64,000 bases of DNA from positions 930,001 to 994,000 of the forward strand of contig JAHDVF020000903.1 in the NCBI GenBank assembly GCA_022606425.2, read 5' to 3'. Both the position numbers and the translations under genes were made by a program. Positions 54,312 to 64,000 of the stretch are shown in pieces (within the stretch, counting starts at the first letter, position 1; every line of letters begins with the position of its first letter). The DNA is from Lepidostoma basale. Lineage: Eukaryota; Arthropoda; Insecta; Trichoptera; Lepidostomatidae. The notes beneath the pieces are model-generated. The model was not told where the DNA came from and searched no databases. It saw only the letters and a list, made by a program, of their open reading frames with translations.

Positions 54312-54390
54312 TGAATGAAAACGTCTGTTTTCTAAAAGTTTTATTAGGAATGACATATATTTTGCCTTGCTGAGACATTACCATTTGTAA
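54312..54390 (-). repeat. Family D single arm
   Basis: GAATGAAAACGTCTGTTTTC, TAAAAGTTTTATTAGGAATG, ACATATATTTTGCCTTGCTG, AGACATTACCATTTG. Confidence 0.55.
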
Positions 54391-54399
54391 CAAAATTAT

Positions 54400-55455
54400 C
54401 AATTGTCAAATATAACCAAATTAAAAACAAAATTATTGTTAAACTATAAACGTTGTAAGAGGAAACAAAACGTACATATTTATTTCGAATATATTAATGA
54501 AAATTAAAAAAAAATATGTTCGAAAATAATTTGAGCATTTAAATACTTGAGGTGTTCTGACCTGCAGTTATGGTAATCGAAGGTCGATAAGCAATCGGTC
54601 ACACGCTTCCTTACATGTTAATCAAGGGGTGACGGTGGAGTTCTGCTAACTGTAGGCAATGACGAAAAAAAAACAATGAGCTTCGTGACAAGAAATAATT
54701 ATTTTTTGACAAATTAGTTTACAAAGGCAACCGCGAGTGTATTGTTCCCAAAATTGAAACCGAATCACTTGAATCTTTCAGAAGTCAGTTATGATTCTAT
54801 ATTTGAAATAAAATCTTCTGCATTTTTATTTACAAATGAAAATTTATTGTTTCTCGTGACGCTCAGATCTAATATTATAATGTTTGCAACCAATGCATTA
54901 AAAAAAAATTGTCATAAAATTTACTCAAACCGTGTTAATTTATCAGTTATGTACTCGTATTTACAACGTATTTTTTGAAATTTGAATTTATGATTTATTT
55001 CTATAATGTAAGTCATACCAATTTAGAAAAATAAAAATCTTATATACCCAGTAAAGTTCATTTTCCCATTTAAAAAATGCTTATTTTAAAATTGCATTCC
55101 TTTCATTACCACTTTTTATATTAGCAAAATAGGCATCTAAAATTAAAAAAACAGATTTCTTATATTCAATTAACTACTTTGTAGATACAATTCCTTTATC
55201 AAAAGTAAAGAAAACCATGCTTGTGTTATAAAATACAAAATAAAAATGGCATATATTTAAATTTTAGTATCGTTTCTAATTATTAAAAATTGCAGTTTTA
55301 TAAAAAGCATAATTGGATATATTTTTTAAAACCAAATTTATTTAGTACATTAAAAATTACACAACATGTATTGTTCATATAAATTTATTCATATATGACT
55401 TAAACGTTACTCAATAGTTAATAAATAAAAATAAAGTTTGAAATCAACAAGTTTG
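54400..55455. other. No recognisable feature
   Basis: AT-rich, apart from a short balanced stretch (54550-54660) without a frame. The 78-codon frame at 54742-54978 has no assignable motif. TACTCGTA at 54952. Confidence 0.45.
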
Positions 55456-55459
55456 GGTA

Positions 55460-55545
55460 TTATTACTTGACAATGCTCTAGAAAGACGAAATATGTCATT
55501 CACAATAAATGTTATTAATCTTCTTGAAAACGAATATTTTATTTA
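55460..55545 (+). repeat. Family D single arm, degraded
   Basis: TTACTTGACAATGCTCTAG, AAAGACGAAATATGTCATTC, ACAATAAATG.., TTCTTGAAAACGAATATTTT. Confidence 0.5.
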
Positions 55546-55549
55546 ATAT

Positions 55550-56740
55550 TTAGTGTTCTTCATTGTTCAAGAAACAGATTTTTGTTTATTATGCAAACAC
55601 CAAATAAGAAATTTATCAACGAATCAAATCGACGTTTTGTTAATCATAGATAATCGTTGATTGAATAAAAGAAATTTTTTCATTATCTAAAATAATCGAT
55701 AATTAATTAACTTTGATCCGTAGTCTCGGCGACTTAAAATATTCATACATTAACCAATACGATATCAGTCCTATGATCAATTAAACAAATTTAAAAACGT
55801 ATTGCTTCGTCCCATAATCACATTTCTAATTTGATTGGACTAAGGGACTTAAAATAACATTAGGAGGAGTTTCTTATATCACACAATGCTAATTTAATAA
55901 ATCCAGAAAAAAATATCCAATTGTTTAGAATGGCCTTCATTGCAAGTGATTTGTCTTATCGAGATTATGTTTTATTAGTATTTAAAAAAAATGAAAGATT
56001 CTGCATCATATTAATAAACGATTTATTTTATTAACTTACAATGTGTACGAGTAAGTAAATATTATTCGATTTTTTTTGTATCATGTCAGGTCTCTTTGAC
56101 CTTCTTTATCACAAGCATGATCTCCATCCTTAGCCCCCCCCCCCCTAAATAGTTCATCTACACTTCGAAAGTAGGTTTATTTATACACGATTAAAATCAA
56201 TTAAATTTACATTTTGCTAACTTTTCGTTTATTACACGATTAAAATCAATTAAATTTACATTTTGCTAAGTCTATTGTATTTTTTTGGGGACACTACACT
56301 TACTTTTTTGTCTCCAATCAATTAAAACAATTCACTGTGTAATATTCTTAGCATTTTGAGAATTGTATTTCAAAACTTGAATGACTTACAAATGTTTATT
56401 GTTCTTACTTTCAGAGTATGCACTTGCTAGTCTTCAACTTCTAAAGAAAATTTAAAGATTTTTTCATGAAGCGAATTTCTTTTTTATAATCTGAAATAAG
56501 AATCTCCTTCAGCAATCTATCATTTTAAAAATAAAAATAAGGCCTTCATTATTTTTTTTTATATTTAAAAATTTCTTTGAAATATACTACTAACAATAGT
56601 GATACTAATTCAAAATTAATTTAATTATTTATTTTAAAACGTAGTAACCTACATTCTATAATATTAAAAATTGTTTAAAAAAGCAATAAGTGAAAGAACT
56701 AAAAATGCTTTTACTTATCTATTTTTATTATATAAGTTCA
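55550..56740. other. AT-rich; one short tandem duplication and a C run
   Basis: Apart from the poly-C run (56133-56145) and the duplicated unit listed at 56182-56269, I see no feature. Open frames are chance. Confidence 0.5.
56182..56269. repeat. Tandem duplication, unit about 38 bp, period about 49
   Basis: TACACGATTAAAATCAATTA, AATTTACATTTTGCTAA occurs at 56184-56220 and again at 56233-56269, identical, separated by CTTTTCGTTTAT. Confidence 0.85.
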
Positions 56741-56744
56741 TTTA

Positions 56745-56885
56745 AAATAATAATAAAATAAAACTATGGTGTTTCCAGAAATAAGACTATCCAATCCAGA
56801 CTAGATCAACCTTGTCAATACCAGCGAACCTGCTAAAACCGATAAGTGTCGAAGTAAAGACAAAAATGAATTAAAAAAAAAAGTT
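56745..56885 (+). repeat. Family C element, decayed
   Basis: AATAATAAAATAAAACTATGG, then CTTGTCAATACCAGCGAACC, TGCTAAAACCGATAAGTGTC, GAAGTAAAGACAAAAATG: the family C order with core CTTGTCAA and AAAACC in place of GAAACC. Confidence 0.55.
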
Positions 56886-56889
56886 CAGT

Positions 56890-58045
56890 TAAATGTATAA
56901 TAATACATTAAAGACATCCGTGTTTTGTGGGTAGCCTCACGATCGTAAAAACTGTCCACATCCACATGCATTTAGAGTGATTACCGTCATGACCTTGGAC
57001 ATTATCTATGATAGATTAATTCTACCTAATGGCAGGTAAAAAAATCTATTTTGCCATTATCGTCAATAATTGTCGGGGATAAGAAAACTTCAAATATTCA
57101 AATTGTCCGACTTATCTTACCTAAAAGGATGGTTATTTTAATTTTTATACACAGTCAGTCGATCATAACGAGTAAGAAATAAATTCAATATAGACAAGGG
57201 TAGTAATTACCATTTCGGTATGATCTAGAAACTTTCGTACCTATAGACTTAGATCATACTTAATGGGACCTATTGAATTCTTGTCCATTCTCGATCATAT
57301 TGCTAACTTGTGATTGTTTCTCTCGCAGCGTTTTGATAGTCTAGTTGATCCAATAGATACATAGACTCCCCGGTAGACTGATCAAAATAATCCTAGAGAA
57401 ACTATCTCAATTTTTCGTCGGCATAGTCATAAGGTGGTATCATTTTGTCGTTTATTTAAATATTAATAAACGATTGTTTTTTTACATATCAGTAAAAAAC
57501 CATGTTTACTTATGTAAGAAGTTATACTTCTTTTGTCACACAAAACAAAAACAAAAAAGTACTTTCAAAGCCTTTAAAGACAAGTTTTCAATGACAACTG
57601 ATAAAATTTTCACTGCACAGTGTAAGAAAAATGAATTAATTATTTATCATTAATGCCTAACTTCATTATGTTACTTCTAAAACTGTTAATTAAATATAAA
57701 GCATATGATTGTAAGCAATATACGAGTAGCATATTCGAATTATCGTACTAATATATGGTAGTTGCTTCAGGTTCTTATTAAAAAGTTTTTACCAAATAAT
57801 TCTCATTCAGAAAAAAAAACAAATCTCAGAATTCCCTTATGTATAAAGAATTTAAAATATATGAAGATATACCAAAGGAAGTCAAAAATGTGCAGAACAT
57901 AAACTAATATAGAATAGAATTAAATAAATATGCCAACAAAATATAGCCTTATACTGATATTAATGTAGTTTATTATTTGTATAAGAAAATGTATTATGTA
58001 CATGTGTACTATTTCATGTAAATAAATTTATAAAAATAAATGAAT
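56890..58045. other. No recognisable feature
   Basis: AT-rich with a few balanced patches. No repeat relation found. TACGAGTA at 57721. Confidence 0.45.
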
Positions 58046-58047
58046 AA

Positions 58048-58243
58048 ACAAACAAACAAAACATCACGCCATTTCTCCGCAGGGGTAGGCAGAGAGAACC
58101 GACCGCCACACTAATCAATCCTGGCACACCCCTCTAGCTTCCTCCACATTAATACAACGAGATACGCACGTCGATTCTTCTGAATTCTAACATGACCAAC
58201 CCTTAAAATTTAATTAATTTGGTCATGCCATGTTTTCCTCCAT
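58048..58243 (-). mobile_element. RTE-A 3' end fragment, TTG/TTTG-tailed subfamily
   Basis: AAACAAACAAACAAAACATC (tail complement), terminal stretch CGCCATTTCTCCGCAGGGGT, then the complement of CINVEEARG and NLINFKGWSC (HDQINQILK..) to the KTWHDQI block at 58243. Confidence 0.7.
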
Positions 58244-58559
58244 TAATAATATTGTGCAAAACTATTCGAAAGTACCCCACTAAATGTGACATTTCGTTGG
58301 TACTATTTTACAATTTTTACGACTAACTTCAATCGTGTTTCCTTTCATGACATGAAGTTTTCGCATCAACATCGTACGTGAAGTAGACGTAACAAGACCA
58401 GTAGACATTATTTTGAAGTTCAAAAAATACAACAATAAATCTTCACCGGTATTGGATATGACTGCTTTCCATTAACTCAAGACAATGTCCACATTGTACA
58501 CAGTATAGCATATAAACACTCCGCCCTTCCGTCCACACCCCAGATCCCCTCCCCCGCAG

Positions 58560-58666
58560 ACAGCGGTGACCATTCACAGATGTTGTTTGTCTTGGTGCTG
58601 CAGATAGGAGAAAAGTTTACTCAGCAAATGGAATTTTTAATGGCCCTATTCAATGACACAATAAAG
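58560..58666 (+). other. Possible protein-coding exon
   Basis: A C/T-rich tract (58521-58556) ends in GCAG at 58559, an excellent splice acceptor. It is followed by an open stretch encoding SGDHSQMLFVLVLQIGEKFT and QQMEFLMALFNDTIK, and then AAG|GTTATT (58666|58667), a weak donor. The exon would be 107 nt. A second acceptor (CTGCAG, 58603) would give a 63-nt, 21-codon, phase-0 exon starting IGEKF. The amphipathic, Met/Phe/Leu-rich text does not look like the chance Lys/Asn/Tyr frames of this window. I cannot name the protein, and no neighbouring exon is visible. Confidence 0.3.
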
Positions 58667-58809
58667 GTTATTTTCTCGTATTTTTCATACTCACTTGCAA
58701 AGCAATGTTCCTTTCATGCTCCACTGCGCTTTCACGACTTTACCGTCAACGTTTTCATTATACACACATATAGCTTGTTTATTTCCTTAACAAGGCACTT
58801 TTAAGGGGC

Positions 58810-59145
58810 AAGCGTGATGTCAGTACTTGTATGAAGATACAGCGTTAAGAAATCGATGTGAAAAATCTTTGTTAAATTCTATTTTTAAGACATAATTTTT
58901 TTTATAACTTATAAATAATAAGAATTATCAATGTATTTTCAATAGACTTTTAAACTTTATTTATGAAAAATGAAGATAACATAATGAAATAAATACAGGT
59001 AACATAAAAAAAGTACTGAGCAGAGAAAACCAAACCGCGTTAATCGACCGAAGAATTGGTTTAGGTTGGGCTGCCTTCCGTAAATGAGATCATATTTTGA
59101 AAAATCCACAAACCCCCCTTAACCTTAAACGGAAGGTGTGTGGTA
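58810..59145. other. No recognisable feature
   Basis: AT-rich; 59030-59100 is locally balanced, without a frame. Confidence 0.4.
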
Positions 59146-59149
59146 TTAT

Positions 59150-59525
59150 CTTATGGGTTTGAAACCATAACATTGTCTCAGAGAAGCGCAAATAAATTAA
59201 GAATTGCCCAAAGAGCTATGGAATGAGCGATGTTGGGAATCAGTATAGCGGACAGAGTGAGAAACACCGCTATTAGAACCAAAACAGGAGAATCGGACAA
59301 TCGGAAAATGGCGCTGAGCAGGCCATGTCGCAGATGGAAATATCGCCTCCTTTGCTGGTGTCCTAGAACTGCAACCCAAAACCCAGGACGTCCTAAACTT
59401 TGATGGAGGGACGACATTAAAGAAACCGCTGGAACGACGTGGATGCGTGTTACCAATCGACAGACATGGAAGCAGATGGAGGAGGCCTACGTCCAGGAAT
59501 GGACAGATATGGGCTGATGATGAAT
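59150..59525 (+). mobile_element. RTE-like C-terminal region (RTE-B relative)
   Basis: In pieces: LRIAQRAME (59197-59222), MLGISIADRVRNTAIRTKTG, ESDNRKMALSRPCRRWKY (the KW-WAGHV-R block in two frames), NPGRPKLWWRDDIKETAGTT, WMRVTNRQTWKQMEEAYVQE, WTDMG, stop. The GRP-LWW-DDI and WKQMEEAYVQEWT blocks parallel RTE-B (GRPQLRWKDDL, WKQMEEAFVQEWT) but the sequence is clearly a separate lineage. TGA-TGA-TGA run as tail (59514-59524). Confidence 0.75.
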
Positions 59526-59844
59526 GAAAAGCATTATATTACTAGAACTATTATATTTATAGATTTTTGTACCCGCTCCGTACATATAGGTAAAAGGGGC
59601 CAATTTAAAAGTGAAGCAAAAATAGACATGGATGATTAAAATAAATAAATAAATATTATTTCTACATACAAGGAAAATGTGTAAATATTATATATCATTA
59701 CGTGACATCACTGGGAAGGTAATAAAATATGTTATATGGCATTACTAGGAAAATGACCTAATCGAAAATAAAAATTGTAAATTGTATCTTAACCTACAGT
59801 TGAGTGTTCCGAGACTTTTTTAAAATTAAAAATATAAATTAAAC

Positions 59845-60120
59845 ATTTGACTGAATACACTGAGATGGGCCGGTCACGTGCAGATGATGCCGTCATCGCA
59901 AACCCCAAAGAGATTGCTGTAGTGTCACCCAGGTGGTAGAAGACCAATTGGACGACCAAGGCTGCGATGGGAGGATGAAGTTTTGAGAGATGGGGCAAGA
60001 TTGTTACGAGTGTCAGATTGGAGGGTCGAAGCGGAGGACAGGAGGAGTTGGAGGCGATGAATACTAGAGGCTAAGGCTCGATATGGGCTGTAGGGCTATC
60101 GAAGAAGAAGAAATTAAAAA
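59845..60120 (+). mobile_element. RTE-like C-terminal region, separate lineage
   Basis: EMGRSRADDAV-like start in one frame and LRWAGHVQMMPSSQTPKRLL in the other, stop, then GRRPIGRPRLRWEDEVLRDG, ARLLRVSDWRVEAEDRRSWR, RILEAKARYGL, stop, GAAGAAGAAG tail. RWAGHV and GRPRLRWEDEV are RTE-like post-RT blocks. It differs from RTE-A to F. One in-frame stop (TAG after LL). Confidence 0.7.
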
Positions 60121-60449
60121 TTAATAAACTAATTTGAAATTATCTGTGATCTGATGAGTGTGCTCTCGAATAAACGAGATACAATGAAGATCATATGCAT
60201 GAAATTCATAAAGAAGTCTGTCAATACCATACGGTGAATATTATAAATAGCATCAACTAGTCAAGTGCCGGGCATTTGTTCATCATCATCAACAAACAAT
60301 TATAATGATTTATTGATATTAGAGGTTGTACATAATTATACCACACCAATTGCTGAACGCTCAAAAAAATATTCTTACCTACATCATCTATCAACATACA
60401 TTATAAAATATACTGAAATAATTTATTTTCTAAGCCGTAAAAACACTGT

Positions 60450-61215
60450 TTAATAATAATAAAATAGAACGAAGTTTTTCATACCTTCTTCCAGTTTTGT
60501 CTTTATTGAAGTGTGTTTACAAAGGATGGGAGAGTAGAGAAGGATATTGAAAGAATGGTTGAGGTAGGTAACAGAGTAAATGGTGCACTTAAAGTTGTCA
60601 TAGCAAACAATAGCCTATCCAAAAAGCGCTAAGATGGCAGTGCATAATGGTGTTCTTGTGCCGACCCTTATGTATGTAAGTGAAGCATGGAACTGGCAAA
60701 ATAAGGATGAAAGTAGAATAAATGCAGTAGACATGAGATCTCTAAGACGAATGTGTGGTAAGTCTGTATATGAAAGAATGTCAAAGGCGAGTATGAGAAT
60801 TGAATGCGGTGCGAATGAAAGTGTTATGAACAAAATAATGAAAGGTTCGTTAAGATGGTTTGGACACATGGAAAGAATGAGTGTATATGTTAACGACGTG
60901 AACGAACTTAGAAATAGAGGAAGGCCAAGAAAAACGTGGTACAATCAAATCCGTGAGGAGCCGGAGAAATCGACGTGCGTGCATGACAAGATGTATGAAT
61001 GTAGAGGAATCGAGAGAAGTATGTCAAGACAGAACAGTGTGGCGGTCCATTCTTTCTGCCTACCTCTTCGGGGAGACGGCGTGATGGTTAGTTACTTCGA
61101 TAGTGGCCGATTTTGCCAGGATAGCAGGTGGTGACAGTCTGGTCTAGTCCTCGAAATAAAGACAAAAGTGGAAGTAGTCATTAAAAATTTCCTTTTTTTT
61201 TATTATCATTTAAAA
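60450..61215. repeat. Family C palindrome split by RTE-A
   Basis: Left arm 60450-60512 (AATAATAATAAAATAGAACG, CTTCTTCCAGTTTTGTCTTT, ATT). It resumes at 61096-61215 with TTCGATAGTGGCCGATTTTG, CCAGGATAGC.., CAGTCTGGTCTAGTCC, TCGAAATAAAGACAAAAGTG, GAAGTAG and a terminal-motif remnant TTTAAAATGAGCTCCCATTT. The RTE-A copy sits inside the left arm, so it is younger than the palindrome. Both hammerhead boxes are destroyed. Confidence 0.65.
60513..61095 (+). mobile_element. RTE-A non-LTR fragment nested in family C palindrome
   Basis: VFTKDGRVEKDIERMVEVGN, RVNGALKVVIANNSLSKK (60515-60625), then the frame 60634-61134: MAVHNGVLVPTLMYVSEAWN, WQNKDESRINAVDMRSLRRM, CGKSVYERMSKASMRIECGA, NESVMNKIMKGSLRWFGHME, RMSVYVNDVNELRNRGRPRK, TWYNQI. 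It lacks EDRMVKK and the NQILNVGHV block, then shifts frame to the terminal stretch and ends GTGATGGTTAGTTA. RT absent. Confidence 0.85.
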
Positions 61216-61219
61216 TGAG

Positions 61220-61750
61220 CTCCCATTTTAGTAACATCATTAGATTATAATGTATAACAAAATTTTGATTGAGCCTGTACTGCTCATACAAACTTGCACA
61301 TAACGTGTACTGAAATGTAAAATGCGATTTCAATAATATATCCGATATCCGTGAGTTAAAACGGCGCATTTACGAGTATGTAAATGCATGTCCATTACTG
61401 GTTATTTGCTTCCAAAGTAAAAATAAGCGGATGCCAGTTAAACCAGAATCAAATTTAGTATCGTGATTGCCGCATTTGTCAATGGAAATGATCGTAATTG
61501 GTGTCATTAGAGAGTATCATTTTCACACACGTGCTACTGTAACTATTCATACTTAAGGCTATCGATATTGCAAATGGAGGAAGAATATTGTTAGATGGAA
61601 ACTTTGATAGTTTTTGTATAAGAGCGACTGATGTTCGTTTTTATCAAACTTCGCTGAAAAAATTGTGACGCATTTTTCGGGTTGTATTGGAAATTATGAA
61701 AAACACATATTTATAAATAAATAATAAACAAAACACATATTTATGAATAA
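61220..61750. other. No recognisable feature
   Basis: AT-rich with an AATAAATAATAA repeat at 61712-61755. TACGAGTA at 61371. Confidence 0.4.
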
Positions 61751-61752
61751 AT

Positions 61753-62410
61753 AATAATGTATTTAGGTAGTATGTTTACAAGAGATGGGAGAGTGGAGAG
61801 GGATATTGAAAGAAGGGTTGGGGCAGGCAACAAAGTGAATGGTGCACTTAAAGTTGTCATCGCAAACAAAAACCTATCCAAAAAGCTAGAATGGCAGTGC
61901 ACAATGGTGTTCTTCTACCGACCCTTATGTATGGAAGCGAAGCATGGAACTGGCAAAAGAAGGATGAAAGTAGAATAAATGCAGTAGAAATGAGATCTCT
62001 AGACGAATGTGTGGATACTCTGTGTATGATAGAGTGTCGAATGAAAATATAAGAAGTGAATGCGGTGCGAATGATGGTGTTATGAACAAAATAATGAAAG
62101 GATCATTAAGACGGTTTGGACATATGGAAAGAATGAATGAAGAAAGAATGGTAAAAAAATTATATGTTAATGATGTAAATGGTACCAGAAATAGAGGAAG
62201 ACCAAGGAAAACGTGGCACGATCAAATAAATCTAATATTGAATGTCGGCCATGTGAGGAGTCAGAGAAATCGACGCGCGTGCATGACGCGATGTATGAAT
62301 TTTGAGGAACGAGAGAAATATGTCAGGAAAGAAAGGTGTGGCAGTCCATTATTTCTGCCTACCCCTTCGGGGAGATGGCGTGATGGTTAGTTAGTTAGTT
62401 AGTTAGTTAA
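61753..62410 (+). mobile_element. RTE-A non-LTR C-terminal region
   Basis: MYLGSMFTRDGRVERDIERRV, GAGNKVNGALKVVIANKNLS (61757-61890), frameshift at AAAAGCTAGAATG, TLMYGSEAWNWQKKDESRIN, second one-base loss at 61998 (GATCTCTAGACG), then the frame 62007-62390: MCGYSVYDRVSNENIRSECG, ANDGVMNKIMKGSLRRFGHM, ERMNEERMVKKLYVNDVNGT, RNRGRPRKTWHDQINLILNV. A third small loss at GAGGAACGAG disrupts CMNFEEARE. The terminal stretch and GTTA-repeat tail GTTAGTTAGTTAGTTAGTTA (62385-62408) are complete. Confidence 0.85.
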
Positions 62411-62414
62411 TAAA

Positions 62415-62984
62415 CAAAAAATACATTATTAATTAAAACGCCGTTTTCTTGAAGTAATCACTTTGATGGCGCATAGTGAACGGTACATCTTATATATTGC
62501 GATAAGTTTAGAAAAAAATCTTATAAAATAATAATATGCACGTTTAACATAATATTTTGGATAAGGTATAAAAAGTATAAATTTTAAGCTTATAACTGAA
62601 ATCTATCGGATCTTTAATAAATAGAAGGTTTGAATGGAAGCTGTTGTCTTGTCAATTTCTGACTCTATTTTTTTATAAAGCGTTACATGGAATTGCACTA
62701 AGTAAAATATTCAAACTCTAGCAGTAGTTCAAGGAAATTCACACTTAGCGCACTTCATCCAAGAGTTATCCTGTTGCAGTACATAGAATATGGATAAAAT
62801 TTATACAGAATATATCCTTACTTACAGCTGCAGCATTCAGAATAAAAATAATTATGTTGTCCAATATTGAATTGGAGAGAATAAGTGGAAGAAAAAAGTA
62901 TTTTTTAATGTATTGTACAATAAAAAATGGTTCATTGATTTTTTTATTATATTTTTTGTTTTAAAATTTTTATGTTTTTCTTTT
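62415..62984. other. No assignable feature
   Basis: AAACGCCGTTTTCTTGAAG (62438-62456) may be a D-arm scrap. The rest is AT-rich. Confidence 0.35.
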
Positions 62985-63035
62985 AATTATTAAAAATGAA
63001 CATCTACCAAAAAAATCATTAAACAACATTAATAT
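62985..63035. repeat. Shared terminal motif, solitary
   Basis: TTATTAAAAATGAACATCTA, CCAAAAAAATCATTAAACAA, CATTAAT: the terminal motif found beside C, D, G and H palindromes, here without a recognisable palindrome (CTTTTAATTATTAAAAATG is a weak remnant). Confidence 0.5.
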
Positions 63036-63221
63036 TTTTACATTTATGTCATACTTAACTATTATGCTAGTCGGTTTTATTTATATTATTTACATCGATA
63101 TGCAGGGGTGACGATATTAACGAATCCGATTATATAAATAAAATGTAACAATTTATGAAGGAAACATTCAGCGATCGACTTCCACGAGAAGATTTCTTTA
63201 AAAGAATTTTACAAAATATTA

Positions 63222-63378
63222 TTCTTCTTTCGGTGCCGTGTCAGGTTCCCCCAACGTTGGATATCACTGCAGCAAAGGCATCTCTATCCTGTGCCACTTG
63301 GAACAGATTCTGAACTCTTGTTATTCCTGTCCACTCTTTGATGTTCCACAGCCCGGACAGATGTTTTCTACAAACTAA
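63222..63378 (-). mobile_element. RTE-C non-LTR 3' end
   Basis: In reverse: KNICPGCGTSKSGQE-type start, RVQNLFQVAQDRDAFAAVIS, NVGGT, then TGACACGGCACCGAAAGAAG tail. Corresponds to SVEELFRAAQDRDRFAEVIA of the copy at 31130. Truncated. Confidence 0.7.
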
Positions 63379-63532
63379 CCGATTATTGTAAACTGTAAAT
63401 ATTTTATTCTTTGCTTACGTTAAATATTATATTATACATATTGCTACCTTTAAATTGTGCCAATATTAAAGTGGATTTTCAATTTAGCAATACAACTGAA
63501 AAGTCTTTTTGCTAATAAAATAATCAATAATC

Positions 63533-63686
63533 AGGTGAGGAGCCGGAAAAATCAACGTGTGTGCATGACACGATGTATGATTGTTGAGGAATCGAGAGAA
63601 GTATAACAGGATAGAACAGTATGGCGGTCCATTCTTTTTGTCTACTACTTCGGTGAGACGGCGTGATGGTTAGTTAGTTAGTTGGG
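63533..63686 (+). mobile_element. RTE-A 3' end fragment
   Basis: VRSRKNQRVCMTRCMIVEES, REV, then the terminal stretch TCTACTACTTCGGTGAGACG and GTGATGGTTAGTTAGTTAG. Truncated at the HVR codons. Confidence 0.75.
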
Positions 63687-63689
63687 AAT

Positions 63690-64000
63690 TTCTTCTTCCT
63701 TTTTTCCTATTCTATAGCCTTTTCCCTCCTGGACAAAGGCCTCCTCCATTCACTTCCATGTCACTCTGTCTTGTGCAGACTGCATGCAGGTTATTCCGAC
63801 GTGTCTGTTCAGATCATCTTTTCACCGTAGTTGCGGTCGCCCTGCACTTCTCATTGCCGTCTACGGTCACCAAGTCAGCAGTCTTCTTGGCCATGTTTCA
63901 TTTGAGCTTCTGGCTACGTGACCTGCCCATTGGCATTTTAGAGTCAGTGACCTTTGTTTTTTCTCTCACGGTATCGTTTCTGACTCTGTCTCGTAGGCTT
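63690..64000 (-). mobile_element. RTE-B non-LTR fragment, runs off the window
   Basis: In reverse from the edge: SLRDRVRNDTVREKTKVTDS, LKCQWAGHVARSSNETWPRR, LLTW, GRPQLR-KDDLNRHVGITCM, QSAQDRVTWK-MEEAFVQEGK. It extends further 5' than other RTE-B copies here (RDRVRNDTVRE lies N-terminal to the WAGHV block) and continues past 64000. Stops and a missing base or two show decay. Confidence 0.8.

Noticed and set aside
62385..62408. Telomere-like TTAG repeat
   Set aside because: It is the GTTA tail of RTE-A and recurs at most RTE-A 3' ends. The insect telomere unit TTAGG is not present.

Overview
The window is an AT-rich eukaryotic nuclear segment built almost wholly from decayed repeats. It is most likely from an insect and possibly a lepidopteran. 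The evidence is the set of non-LTR retrotransposon 3' ends with insect-type protein signatures (GSLRWFGHMERM, RGRPRKTWHDQ, KWQWAGHVARSSDE, LAPSDYYLF), a tRNA-derived SINE, a mariner relic, and the absence of any prokaryote-like gene packing. I found no intact cellular protein gene, rRNA, true tRNA or CRISPR array. Nearly every open frame over 60 codons is a retrotransposon fragment, its antisense shadow or chance.

Four repeat classes dominate. (1) At least six lineages of 5'-truncated RTE-like non-LTR elements, called here RTE-A to RTE-F. RTE-A (MERM/RPRKTW type, with a GTTA- or TTG-repeat tail) is the most abundant, with about 20 pieces on both strands. Only three pieces extend far enough 5' to show RT sequence (around 4150-4360, 47904-48045 and 48865-48975). 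(2) A tRNA-derived SINE with A and B boxes, several copies of which are split by younger insertions. (3) Small palindromic (inverted-dimer) elements of 100-250 bp. Several families of these carry a motif that folds as a minimal type I hammerhead ribozyme: CUGANGA-like box, stem II, GAAA, a self-complementary 6-nt stem III, then a short stem I. (4) Cut-and-paste relics: a mariner fragment (46682-47134), a TTAA-flanked MITE (33816-34017) and a 250-bp TIR family (31505, 45484, 49374).

Layout: 0-10 kb is RTE-A/B pieces alternating with hammerhead-like palindromes (families E, B, A, C). 10-16.6 kb has a full-length SINE, RTE-A pieces, D-type palindromes and a GC-rich island with a TATCGATA motif. 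17-21.9 kb has four different RTE-like lineages and an ATT microsatellite. 22-32 kb has A, D and C palindromes, a tandemly duplicated retroelement end, a TATA-bearing GC-richer segment and RTE-C. 32-41 kb has a nested SINE/MITE, a TA microsatellite of about 324 bp and E/F palindromes. 41-50 kb has nested SINE/non-LTR insertions, mariner and the RT-bearing RTE-A copy. 50-58 kb is sparse, with B, C and F hammerhead-like repeats. 58-64 kb has a possible exon and a cluster of RTE-A, B and C ends, one inserted in a C palindrome.

Two signals stand out. First, several structurally parallel hammerhead-like families lie in inverted-dimer repeats and retain stem I pairing despite sequence divergence. 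Second, the octamer TACTCGTA/TACGAGTA occurs 21 times. In three places, comparison with a paralogous repeat shows it is a 6-bp gain (TA to TA-CTCG-TA or TA-CGAG-TA), the form expected of an excision scar from a TA-targeting transposon with CGAG termini.
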